Below the pieces are notes generated by a model. The model saw nothing but the letters and a program-made list of their open reading frames with translations, made no database searches and was not told the DNA's origin. A program made the translations under genes and the position numbers. Source: JAJUFS01 sp036381175 (GTDB lineage: Bacteria > Pseudomonadota > Gammaproteobacteria > Natronospirales > JAJUFS01). Taken from it: a stretch of 64,000 nt of DNA. The stretch lies in NCBI GenBank assembly GCA_036381175.1, contig DASVDI010000016.1, positions 1-64,000 on the forward strand, in the 5' to 3' direction. Positions 15,335 through 23,231 of this stretch are shown here, in pieces (the stretch's first letter is position 1; each line of letters begins with the position of its first letter).

Positions 15335-16788
15335 TCGTACTTGATGGCCACGTTTTTCGATTCGGTAAAGAAGCGCATCGCCTCGAAACCGCCTTCACGT
15401 CCGACGCCGGATTGCTTCATGCCGCCCATCGGCACGCGCAGGTCGCGCAGCATCCACGTGTTGAACCACAGCAGGCCCGCGTCGATGTCGCGTGCGAGAC
15501 GATGCGTGCGCCCGACATCCTGCGTCCAGATGGAAGCGGCGAGACCGTAGTTCGTGCCGTTGGCGAGCCGCACCGCGTCGTGTTCGTCCTTGAATGGCAT
15601 GACGGTGACAACCGGCCCGAAAATTTCTTCCTGATTGGTGCGACATTCGTTGGAAAGGCCGGTGATCACGGTGGGCGCGATGAACCAGCCGTTTTCGCAG
15701 CGGCCTTTCACGATGACGCGCTCGCCGCCGCATTCGATCTTTCCCCCTTCCTGTTTCGCGATGTCGATGCAGTCGAGCACTTTTTCCATGTGCGCTTTCG
15801 ACACCATCGCGCCGTGGCGCGTATCCGGATCAGCGGGATCGCCGGCGGAAATATCTTTCGCACGTTCCACGAACTCGCCGAGAAATTTTTCGTAAATGGA
15901 TTCTTCAACGTAAATGCGTGAACCGCACAGGCAGATCTGTCCCTGGTTTGCGAACGCGGCACGCGTGACGTCGCGCAGCATTGCGTCCCATTGCTCGTTC
16001 GATCCGGCGCAATCGGCAAAAACCACGGTCGGATTCTTGCCGCCCAGCTCCAGCGACAGTTTCTTGAATTTCGGCGCGGCACGCGCCGCAATATCCGCGC
16101 CGGTTTTCGTGCCGCCGGTGAAGGAGATCGCGCTGATATCCGGATGCTCGACGATGACCTTGCCGATTTCCGAGCCACGGCCATGCACGATGTTCAGCAC
16201 ACCGGCAGGCAGGCCGGCTTCGATGCAGAGTTCGCCGAACAACGTTGCCGTGAGCGGCGTGATCTCGGACGGTTTCGCGATCACGCAATTGCCGGCGGCG
16301 AGGGCGGGTGCAATTTTCCAGGTGAAAAGATACAGCGGCAGGTTCCACGGCGAGATGCAACCGACGGTGCCGAGTGGCTGTCGCAGTGTGTAATTGATCG
16401 AACCATTCGCGTGGTGCGATTCGCTCGCGAACTGCGTCGCGGCGGCGGCGAAGAATCGCAGGTTCAGTGCCGCGCGTGGAATGTCGACAAGCCCGGCGAC
16501 GCGCACCGGTTTGCCGTTGTCTTTCGATTCGGCTTCGACAAGCCGTTCGTGGTTTGCGTCGACGAGATCGGCAAGGCGATTGAGAAGCCGCGCGCGTTCG
16601 TCTGCCGATGCGCGTGCCCATTCGTGCTGAGCGGAAAGTGCGGCGCCCACCGCGCGATCAAGATCCTTTTCGCAGCCGTCGGCAAGTTCGGCGTACTTTT
16701 TTCCGGTCGCGGGTTCGAAAACATCCAGCCAGCGATCTTCTGCGGGATTCACGAATTCGCCGTTGATGAAATGCTGAAGTTTCTGCAT
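15331..16788 (-). CDS. nbaE: 2-aminomuconic-6-semialdehyde dehydrogenase
   Basis: 485 residues, normal for the ALDH superfamily. Oxidises 2-aminomuconate semialdehyde (from ACMSD) to 2-aminomuconate with NAD. Seen: ISPWNLPLYLFTWKIAPALA near 145-165, SFTGGTKTGADIA near 222, the general-base motif LELGGKNPTVVFADC near 247-262, and the catalytic cysteine region FANQGQICLCGSRIYVEES near 280-298. The FFAAAATQF stretch near 112 and operon context favour this substrate over other hydroxymuconic semialdehydes. Confidence 0.93.
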   Translation of the reverse strand: MQKLQHFINGEFVNPAEDRWLDVFEPATGKKYAELADGCEKDLDRAVGAALSAQHEWARASADERARLLNRLADLVDANHERLVEAESKDNGKPVRVAGLVDIPRAALNLRFFAAAATQFASESHHANGSINYTLRQPLGTVGCISPWNLPLYLFTWKIAPALAAGNCVIAKPSEITPLTATLFGELCIEAGLPAGVLNIVHGRGSEIGKVIVEHPDISAISFTGGTKTGADIAARAAPKFKKLSLELGGKNPTVVFADCAGSNEQWDAMLRDVTRAAFANQGQICLCGSRIYVEESIYEKFLGEFVERAKDISAGDPADPDTRHGAMVSKAHMEKVLDCIDIAKQEGGKIECGGERVIVKGRCENGWFIAPTVITGLSNECRTNQEEIFGPVVTVMPFKDEHDAVRLANGTNYGLAASIWTQDVGRTHRLARDIDAGLLWFNTWMLRDLRVPMGGMKQSGVGREGGFEAMRFFTESKNVAIKYE

Positions 16789-16796
16789 GGCGTGTC

Positions 16797-17573
16797 TCAG
16801 ATGGCGTGCAAGCGGCCGCCATCAACGGGCAGGCTGACGCCGGTGATGTAGGCGGCAGCCGGGGATGCGAGAAATGCGATTGCGGCAGCGGTTTCTTCCG
16901 GTTCGGCAAAGCGGCCAACCGGAACGGTGTCGAGCGCGGCCTGCGCGACGGCGTCCGGCATCTGGTTGCTTTTCTCCGCTTTCGCCGCGAACAGTTTTTC
17001 CAGCCGTTGCGTGTTCGTGAAACCGGGCAGCACGTTGTTCACCGTGATGCCGTCGCCCGCGACTTCGCGCGCCAGCGTTTTCGCCCAGCCGGCGACTGCG
17101 GCGCGGATCGTGTTCGAGACGCCGAGCCCCGGAATCGGCTCGTACACGGACGTGGAAACAATATTCACGATGCGCCCAAAGCGACGTTCACGCATGCCGG
17201 GCAAAAGACCCTGCGCGAGTAACTGGTTCGCGAGGAGATGACGACGGAACGCGGCAAGAAACGCGTCCGCGTCAGCGTCAACGATCGGACCGCCGGGCGG
17301 GCCGCCCGCGTTGTTGACGAGTATCGAGTAGCCGCGCGGCGCGAGCGTGCCGCGGATTACGGCGTCGAGCAGCGCGGTGTTGTCGAAATCCGCGACGACG
17401 TGATCGTGTCCTTCGCCGGGCAACGCCTTCACGGTTTCGCGCAACTTGTCTTCGCTGCGCGCAACGACGGTTACGGTTGCGCCGAGCAGCGCGAGTTCGA
17501 TCGCCGTCGCGCGGCCGATGCCTTCGCTTGCGCCACAGACGAGGGCGCGGTGGCCGGTGAGATCGAGATTCAT
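16797..17573 (-). CDS. SDR-family oxidoreductase in the kynurenine operon
   Basis: 258 residues. Rossmann short-chain dehydrogenase: ALVCGASEGIGRATAIELA near 10-28 (glycine-rich NAD(P) motif), SILVNNAGGPPGGP near 83-96, IVNIVSTSVYEP near 135 with the catalytic Ser, and PVDGGRLHAI at the end. The expected YxxxK is atypical: after NTIRAAVAGWAKTLAREV the Tyr position appears replaced (GVSNTIRAAVAGWAK), as in several divergent SDRs. First gene of the minus-strand operon. Substrate unknown; it may act on an intermediate of the aminomuconate branch. Confidence 0.82.
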   Translation of the reverse strand: MNLDLTGHRALVCGASEGIGRATAIELALLGATVTVVARSEDKLRETVKALPGEGHDHVVADFDNTALLDAVIRGTLAPRGYSILVNNAGGPPGGPIVDADADAFLAAFRRHLLANQLLAQGLLPGMRERRFGRIVNIVSTSVYEPIPGLGVSNTIRAAVAGWAKTLAREVAGDGITVNNVLPGFTNTQRLEKLFAAKAEKSNQMPDAVAQAALDTVPVGRFAEPEETAAAIAFLASPAAAYITGVSLPVDGGRLHAI

Positions 17574-17636
17574 GTGTTACCTCGTCGGTTCAAGGATGAA
17601 CGGAGCGTTATGGAAGCGGTTTGAAACTGCGAATTT

Positions 17637-17660
17637 CGCGGCTGGAAGCCGCTCCCACAG
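17637..17660 (-). repeat. REP-type palindrome downstream of apaH
   Basis: Minus strand CTGTGGGAGCGGCTTCCAGCCGCG: GTGGGAGCGGC head with hairpin CGGCT/AGCCG. Lies between apaH and the SDR gene; no other feature is obvious in this 112-bp gap. Confidence 0.65.
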
Positions 17661-17685
17661 AACTCCGATAACCATCATCGCACGT

Positions 17686-18513
17686 TCATTTTTCAGCGTT
17701 CTGTTCGCAGCCCACGCTTACCCGCAAGCGTTCTTCGCCATCAATCCTGAGGGCGGTCAATTTACCACCCCACAGGCAGCCGGTGTCCAATGCAAAGGCG
17801 CGCGGTGTTTTCGAATCGCGCAGCGTGGACCAGTGGCCGAACAGCACATCGAGTTCCGCGTTCTCGCGTCCCGGCACGCTGAACCACGGCAGAAGATCCG
17901 GCGGCTGGCTGCCGGGCGGTCCCTTGTGCGTGAAATCCAGTTGTCCATCAGCAGTGCAATATCGAATGCGCGTGAACGCGTTGATGATGTAGCGACGCCG
18001 TTCGGTGCCGGCAAGGTCTTCGCTCCAGCGCGCGGGTTCGTTGCCGTACATGTCGCGCAACAGGTCGCGGTAGTTCGCGCCGCGCAATTCACTTTCCACC
18101 TCGCGCGCCGCATCGAGCGCCGCATCGAGATTCCATTCGGGCGGCAGGCCGCCGTGAACCAGCAAGTAGCCGAGCGCGGCGTCGTAGTGCGCAAGCGGGC
18201 GATGTCGCAGCCAGTTGAGCAGTTCTGACGCATCCGGCGCATCCAGCACAGTGCGCATGGTGTCGCGCGGCCGTTCTGCCTGGAAACCTTCAGCGACGGC
18301 GAGCAGGTGCAGATCGTGATTGCCGAGCACACTGATTGCGCCATCTCCCAGATCACGCACGAAGCGCAGCGTTTCCAGCGATTTCGGCCCACGGTTGACG
18401 AGATCGCCGGTGAACCAGAGCCGATCCTTGTCAGGATCGAAGTTCAGCTTATCGAGCAGCCGTTGCAGTTCGTCGAAGCAGCCCTGGACATCGCCGATGG
18501 CAAAAACTGCCAT
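17686..18513 (-). CDS. apaH: Symmetrical bis(5'-nucleosyl)-tetraphosphatase
   Basis: 275 residues, standard ApaH length. Hydrolyses Ap4A to 2 ADP. Seen at the N-terminus: VFAIGDVQGCFDELQRLLDK (GDxxG metal motif), LWFTGDLVNRGPKSLETLRF near 32-51 (GDLVxRG), VLGNHDLHLLAVAEG near 60-74 (GNHD), and VHGGLPPEW near 118; all are metallophosphoesterase signatures. One base separates it from apaG upstream, so they are cotranscribed. Confidence 0.97.
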   Translation of the reverse strand: MAVFAIGDVQGCFDELQRLLDKLNFDPDKDRLWFTGDLVNRGPKSLETLRFVRDLGDGAISVLGNHDLHLLAVAEGFQAERPRDTMRTVLDAPDASELLNWLRHRPLAHYDAALGYLLVHGGLPPEWNLDAALDAAREVESELRGANYRDLLRDMYGNEPARWSEDLAGTERRRYIINAFTRIRYCTADGQLDFTHKGPPGSQPPDLLPWFSVPGRENAELDVLFGHWSTLRDSKTPRAFALDTGCLWGGKLTALRIDGEERLRVSVGCEQNAEK

Positions 18514-18514
18514 G

Positions 18515-18886
18515 TCAGTGCATCAATCCCGGCATCGCCAGCGAGAACGGCGCGATCGGCGCGTCGAAGGGATGGCCGTCGTCGGCCATCATCTGGTAGC
18601 TGCCTTCCATGCTGCCGACGGGCGTTTCGAGAATGGCGCCGCTGGTGTAGCAGAACGATTCGCCGGGTTGCAGGTGCGGCTGCTCGCCGATCACGCCTTC
18701 TCCGCGCACTTCCTGGCGATGGCCGTCGGCGTCGGTGATGAGCCAGTGGCGCGTCAGCAGCTTTGCTGCGATGTCACCGGTGTTTTCGATGTTGATCGTG
18801 TAGGAGAAAACGTAGCGCCGGTTTTCCGGATCGGATTGCGCGGCGATGTAGTCCGTCTCCACTTTGACGAGAATCGTGTAATTCAT
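18515..18886 (-). CDS. apaG: ApaG protein (Co2+/Mg2+ efflux-associated)
   Basis: 123 residues from the ATG at 18886 (family about 125); the Met at 18907 would add seven residues. FnIII-like beta sandwich seen as FSYTINIENTGDIAAKLLTRHW near 30-52 (in parts), ITDADGH, GVIGEQPHLQPGESFCYTSG near 70-90 and GSMEGSYQMM near 97. Usually linked to apaH and rsmA; here a plus-strand gene and uspA separate it from rsmA. Molecular role is still unclear in the family. Confidence 0.95.
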   Translation of the reverse strand: MNYTILVKVETDYIAAQSDPENRRYVFSYTINIENTGDIAAKLLTRHWLITDADGHRQEVRGEGVIGEQPHLQPGESFCYTSGAILETPVGSMEGSYQMMADDGHPFDAPIAPFSLAMPGLMH

Positions 18887-18990
18887 TCCCTGCAGCCCAT
18901 GAAACATTCGGCGGTGATTCTACCTCAGGCGCTACAGGGCATTAAGGCACCAAGGAATGCGCAGCCTATGTGCTCCATCAGGATTTGGGT

Positions 18991-19020
18991 TTGATTAAAC
19001 ATATTTTTGCTGTTTATATG
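18991..19020 (+). promoter_or_regulatory. AT-rich sigma70-like promoter of the GlyGly-CTERM gene
   Basis: TTGATT at 18991-18996, 18-bp spacer, TATATG at 19015-19020, within a locally AT-rich patch. An AGAGGAAGG Shine-Dalgarno follows, three bases or so before the ATG at 19054. Confidence 0.5.
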
Positions 19021-19053
19021 GACGCTGATAAGTGCAGCCCAGAGGAAGGCGTA

Positions 19054-20808
19054 ATGAAAGTGAAGTGGTTTTTCAAGCGAGTCTCAAGTGTCCTGGCGTT
19101 TGGTTTCGCGCTTGCCGTTTTCCCGTTGAACGTATTTGCCGCAAATCCGGGCGCTCTGGTAACGGATTTCGGCGATGACGGCATGATCGCGATAGAGACC
19201 GGGAATGACCTCACCTATGCGGGGGATATAGCGATCGACGCATCAGGTCGGATTTACGCTGTCGTTTACGCTTACGATCCGGTTCAACCTCCCCTCGGTT
19301 TCGTATATCGGCTGGATCAGGGCGGCGTTCCTGACACGTCGTTCTCCTAGGACGGGGTGGTGGAGATTCCGACGGACGCAATGGAGGGCAAGGCTACGAC
19401 GTGGGCACTGCTGAGCCCATCCGCTGATGGGTCGGTTGTCGTGTTCGGCAGCGTACCGGAAACGGACGGCGAACTGCAGAAGGCCTTCAAAGCCGTTCGC
19501 ATCGACGGTGCCGGCAATCTTTCCGGTGAAATCGAAGTCATTACCATCGATGAATTGACCACGACCATTGGCCCAAGCCGCACCGATGTCCGGTGGGCGT
19601 CCCCGGCCCCCGGCGGTGGGTTCCTGGTTGCTGGTCATTACACTCATTCCGGCAGCGGGACGCCGCAGGAGGGATTCATTGTTCGCCTTACGGCAGACCT
19701 GGAACTGAATCCGGACTTCTCGCCGATCGTGCTGGGCGGCGCCGCCACGTTCGACCCTCATGGTCTGGCGGTTGGTCGCGACGGAAGTATCTGGTTACTC
19801 GCGCAGGAATCAACCGCGACCACCGACTGGTCTGCCGTGTACAAGTTCTCGGCGGAAGGCGAAGCCGATACGTCCTTCGGCGAGAATGGCGTACTGAAGA
19901 TCGATCCTGACCTGGAAAACTTCAGGAGTCTGGCAGTGACGCCTTCCAACAGGCTGCTCTTGTATGAGTGGTCGCTGGGGGTGCCGAAGATTGTTGCCTT
20001 TACGGAGCAAGGCGTCATCGATCAGGGGTACGGCACTGGCGGCACTGCTGTCCTCGCGGAAGCGGGGGATTGCTCTCCCGTTGAACTGCGTGCGCTGCCT
20101 GACGGCAGCTTGCAGATCGCCGGCTTGATAGGCGCCAGTGAATATCTGGATTACGACCTGTGTCTTGTGCGCCTTACTCCGGACGGAGCCCTGGACGTAC
20201 GGTTTGGTGATGGTGGAAAGGCCGTGACGGATTTCCAGGTCGGCGAAGTGGGCTGGTCTTTCTCGTTCGATGAGAACGGCGATATCGTGCTGCTGAGCGA
20301 TGCGTATTATGGAACCTCAAGGATATTCGCGAAGCCGATCATTACGCGGCATTACGGGCTTTTTCCGGATGTCATCCCGGATCCGCTGGTGTTCGAGGCG
20401 GAGGCTGACGTGGAAGAAGGCGTACTGCTGACATCGGCGGCGCTGGTTGTCGGCGGACTGGATGAGAATGTCAGCGTGCCGGTCCGGGTCGAAGGTGGTG
20501 AATACCGCATCTCCGGAGAGGAATGGACGACGGAGCCGGGCTGGATCGGCAATGGTGGCCAGATTGCCGTCAGGCATACCAGTGCGGACAGCCCCGGCGG
20601 TGGCGTCGAGACGCAGCTGCGGATCGGCGGCTGGCTCGCCGATGATGGCGAATCCGTGATGGGCGAAACGACGAACAGTGTGTTCCGTAGCACTGTCAAG
20701 GCGAGCGCCGTCTCGCCGGATGGTGGTGGCGGCGGCGGCGGTGCGTTCTCGTACCTGCTACTCGCCGGGCTTCTTCTTGCTTCGGCGTCGAGAAGGCGTC
20801 AGCGATAA
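19054..20808 (+). pseudogene. Delta-60 repeat protein with GlyGly-CTERM tail, broken by one in-frame TAG
   Basis: One continuous frame of 585 codons interrupted only by TAG at 19348-19350 (codon 99). It has a promoter, a strong Shine-Dalgarno (AGAGGAAGG) and a signal peptide (VLAFGFALAVFPLNVFA). Delta-60 propeller repeats appear as VTDFGDDG, DTSFS-stop-DGVV, DTSFGENGVL and DVRFGDGGKAV; alignment places the stop at an acidic position, consistent with GAG to TAG. The C-terminus is a GlyGly-CTERM sorting signal: a glycine run, a hydrophobic segment FSYLLLAGLLLASA, then SRRRQR. Such tails are cut by rhombosortase and the proteins are exported by type II secretion. Could be a recent pseudogene, a sequencing error, or readthrough. 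A second start after the stop would lack the signal peptide. Confidence 0.82.
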
Positions 20809-20811
20809 CGC

Positions 20812-20842
20812 AAAATGGCCCCCTCGGGGGGCCATTTTTTTT
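20812..20842. terminator. Intrinsic terminator, probably bidirectional
   Basis: AAAATGGCCCCC-TCGG-GGGGCCATTTTTTTT: strong GC stem with A/T tails on both sides, between the convergent GlyGly-CTERM gene and uspA. Confidence 0.9.
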
Positions 20843-20859
20843 CAAGGCGGTTGTCCAGG

Positions 20860-21291
20860 TCAGTTCAGACGGATGGCCAGCACATCGCAGGGTGCCGCGG
20901 ACAGGACAGAGCGTTCAGTCGAGCCCCACAGCAGTTGCAGGCCATGCCGCTCATGGCTGCCGAGGACGATCAGGTCGACTTCGTTTTCGTTCGCCACGCG
21001 CGCCACTTCGGTCTTGATGTTCCCGAGCACGACGTGACGGCGGCAGTCCGGCAGGCCGAGCTTCTCGGCCAGCGCATCGAGGCGCTTGCGGGCCGCGTCC
21101 ATCAGCTCGTCTTCCATGTTGACCGGCGGTGGTAGCAGGGCTTCGCCGGCGGGATCGACGGGCACGTATTCGACCACGTGCAACAGGCTCAACCGCGCAT
21201 CGCAACGCTGGGCAAGCGCGAGCGCCTTGTTGGCGATGATTTCGCTGGCTTCGGTGAGATCCACCGCAATGAGCAAATGCTGATAGGTCAT
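20860..21291 (-). CDS. Universal stress protein, UspA family
   Basis: 143 residues, typical single-domain Usp. LLIAVDLTEASE near 6 starts the fold; the C-terminus has VDLIVLGSHERHG and LLWGSTERSVLSAAPCDVLA (in parts), close to UspA-type rather than the ATP-binding G-2x-G-9x-GS form. Small cytosolic stress protein, function indirect. It follows rsmA by 35 bases in the same direction, so probably the tail of the lptD-surA-pdxA-rsmA operon, in the place where apaG usually sits. Confidence 0.92.
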   Translation of the reverse strand: MTYQHLLIAVDLTEASEIIANKALALAQRCDARLSLLHVVEYVPVDPAGEALLPPPVNMEDELMDAARKRLDALAEKLGLPDCRRHVVLGNIKTEVARVANENEVDLIVLGSHERHGLQLLWGSTERSVLSAAPCDVLAIRLN

Positions 21292-21326
21292 GTGGTTTGC
21301 CGCCTTCCCCCGATTCGCCGAGTATT

Positions 21327-22112
21327 TCAGCCCGCAGCGGCAACCGCAAGACGGCCGAATTCCTCGGCGGAGAGCGTTTCTGCCCGCGCCTGCGGGTCAA
21401 TGCCGCACCCGGAAATAGCCGCCGCATCAAGGAATTGCCGGATGCTGTTTCGCAGCGTCTTGCGCCGTTGCGTGAAGGCGGCCGTGACCAGCCGCGCGAA
21501 CAGCGCGCGGTCGGGCAGGGGAAACGCCGGCTCCTCGCGCACAATCAGCCGCACCACCGCGGAATCCACCTTGGGCGGCGGGTTGAACGCGCCGGGGCGG
21601 ATGGTGAACAGCGGTTCGATGATGCAATCCGCCGCCAGCATCACCGTGAGGCGGCCGTAGATTTTTCCGCCGGGCTTTGCCGCCATGCGGTCAACGACTT
21701 CCTTCTGCAGCATGAAATGCATGTCACGGATGACATGGCGATACTCCAGGAAATGAAACAGCAGTGGCGAGGAGACGTTGTAGGGCAGGTTGCCGGCGAG
21801 GCGCAGCGGCGCGCCGATCTCTTTCGCTAATGCAGCGAAGTCGAATTTCAGCGCGTCGGCGGGGTGAATCATGAGCCGGCCGGTGGCGGATGCAGTTTTC
21901 TCTTCCAGCAGGGGAATCACGTCGCGATCCAGCTCGACGGCGTGCAGCTCCTTGACGCGTTCCAGCAAGGGTTGCGTGATCGCGCCCAGCCCCGGGCCGA
22001 TCTCGACGAGATGGTCATCCGGCGCGGGAGCTATGGCGCGCACGATGCGCTCGATGATCGCGCGGTCGTGGAGGAAGTGCTGGCCGAAGCGTTTTCTCGC
22101 CCTGTGTTCCAC
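21327..22112 (-). CDS. rsmA: 16S rRNA (adenine1518/1519-N6)-dimethyltransferase
   Basis: 261 residues from a GTG at 22112. Dimethylates the two adjacent adenosines in helix 45 of 16S rRNA (KsgA). Seen: RKRFGQHFLHDRAIIERIVR near 6-25, EIGPGLGAITQPLL near 37-50 (SAM motif I), NLPYNVSSPLLFHFL near 107-121 (the target-base NLPY motif), LQKEVVDRMAAKPGGKIYGRL near 133 (in parts), and RRKTLRNSIRQFL near 215. The expected upstream pdxA is separated by a repeat of about 95 bp. Confidence 0.97.
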   Translation of the reverse strand: MEHRARKRFGQHFLHDRAIIERIVRAIAPAPDDHLVEIGPGLGAITQPLLERVKELHAVELDRDVIPLLEEKTASATGRLMIHPADALKFDFAALAKEIGAPLRLAGNLPYNVSSPLLFHFLEYRHVIRDMHFMLQKEVVDRMAAKPGGKIYGRLTVMLAADCIIEPLFTIRPGAFNPPPKVDSAVVRLIVREEPAFPLPDRALFARLVTAAFTQRRKTLRNSIRQFLDAAAISGCGIDPQARAETLSAEEFGRLAVAAAG

Positions 22113-22138
22113 GTCAGTTCCTCACGGAGGAGAAGAAC

Positions 22139-22230
22139 GGACAGGATTCACAGGATTTTTCAGGATTAACAGGATGATTTTTTTGTCTTTGACCCTGTTA
22201 ATCCGTCTTCAATCCTGTAAATCCTGTTCA
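22139..22230. repeat. AGGATTAACAGGATT palindromic element (copy 1)
   Basis: Starts GGACAGGATTCACAGG and ends AATCCTGTAAATCCTGTTC, so the two halves are imperfect inverted copies around a T-rich centre. A second copy lies at 44482-44577 between gatA and gatB. It supplies the last residues and stop codon of pdxA. Confidence 0.8.
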
Positions 22231-23219
22231 TTGCTCTTGGCTTTTTCTGCATTACCGCTGAGCTTTACAGCCATTTCAATCGCTGCATGCAGGCTGCCCG
22301 CATCCGCGCGGCCGGTTCCGGCGAGATCCAGCGCCGTGCCGTGATCGACCGAGGTCCGCACGAACGGCAATCCAAGCGTGACATTCACTGCCTCGCCGAA
22401 GCCCGCGTGTTTCAGCACCGGCAAACCCTGGTCGTGGTACATCGCCAGCACCGCATCGGCGTCCGCGAGTGACCGCGGCGTGAAAGCCGTGTCGGCCGGC
22501 AGCGGCCCTTGAAGATCGAAATCTTCCGCATTCAGCGCATCAACGACGGGCGCGATGATGTCGCGATCCTCGCTGCCGAGATGTCCGCCTTCACCGGCAT
22601 GCGGGTTCAGGCCCAGCACGAGAATGCCCGGCCGCGCGATCCCGAATCGTTCGCGCAGATCACCGGCGAGAATCTGCAGGGTTTCACGCAGCATCTCCGG
22701 CGTAATCGCATCCGGCACAGACCGCAAGGGGAGATGCGTGGTCGCGAGCGCGACGCGCAGTTGGCCGGCAACGAGCATCATCACGACGCGCGGTGTGGCG
22801 GTTCGCTCGGCGAGATATTCGGTGTGGCCGGTAAATGGAATGCCGGCATCGTTGATGACGCCCTTGTGCACGGGTGCCGTGACCATGCCGCTGAAACGCC
22901 CGTCCTGGCAGCCGGCGACGGCGGCGTCGAGCAGCGCGAGCACATGGCGCGCGTTGTCCGGATTCAGCGCGCCGGGATTGCAATGGCCGGTCAGCGGCAC
23001 CGGCGTGACGTGAATTTCGCCCGTCGCAGGCGCCGCTGCCAGCGGACCTTGCAGGATGCGGATATCGAGATCCAGCGCATGAGCCCGTGCCTCGAGGAGC
23101 GCCGGATCGCCGAGCACGGTGGCGAGGCCGAGCTGCCCGCGAGCCGCCAGCGCGAGACAGACATCCGGTCCGATGCCTGCAGGTTCGCCGCTGGTGATGG
23201 CGAGTGGAGCCGTGCTCAC
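22209..23219 (-). CDS. pdxA: 4-hydroxythreonine-4-phosphate dehydrogenase
   Basis: 336 residues from a GTG at 23219. Zinc/NAD enzyme of pyridoxal 5'-phosphate synthesis. Seen: LAITSGEPAGIGPDVCLAL near 6-24, VTAPVHKGVINDAGIPFTGHTE near 110-131 (in parts), the metal-ligand region VLGLNPHAGEGGHLGSED near 197-214 and YHDQGLPVLKHAGFGEAVN near 260-278. The last five or six residues (NEQDLQD) and the stop are encoded by the AGGATT repeat, suggesting the original 3' end was overwritten. Twelve bases follow surA. Confidence 0.96.
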   Translation of the reverse strand: MSTAPLAITSGEPAGIGPDVCLALAARGQLGLATVLGDPALLEARAHALDLDIRILQGPLAAAPATGEIHVTPVPLTGHCNPGALNPDNARHVLALLDAAVAGCQDGRFSGMVTAPVHKGVINDAGIPFTGHTEYLAERTATPRVVMMLVAGQLRVALATTHLPLRSVPDAITPEMLRETLQILAGDLRERFGIARPGILVLGLNPHAGEGGHLGSEDRDIIAPVVDALNAEDFDLQGPLPADTAFTPRSLADADAVLAMYHDQGLPVLKHAGFGEAVNVTLGLPFVRTSVDHGTALDLAGTGRADAGSLHAAIEMAVKLSGNAEKAKSNEQDLQD

Positions 23220-23231
23220 GCGCCGTCTCCC

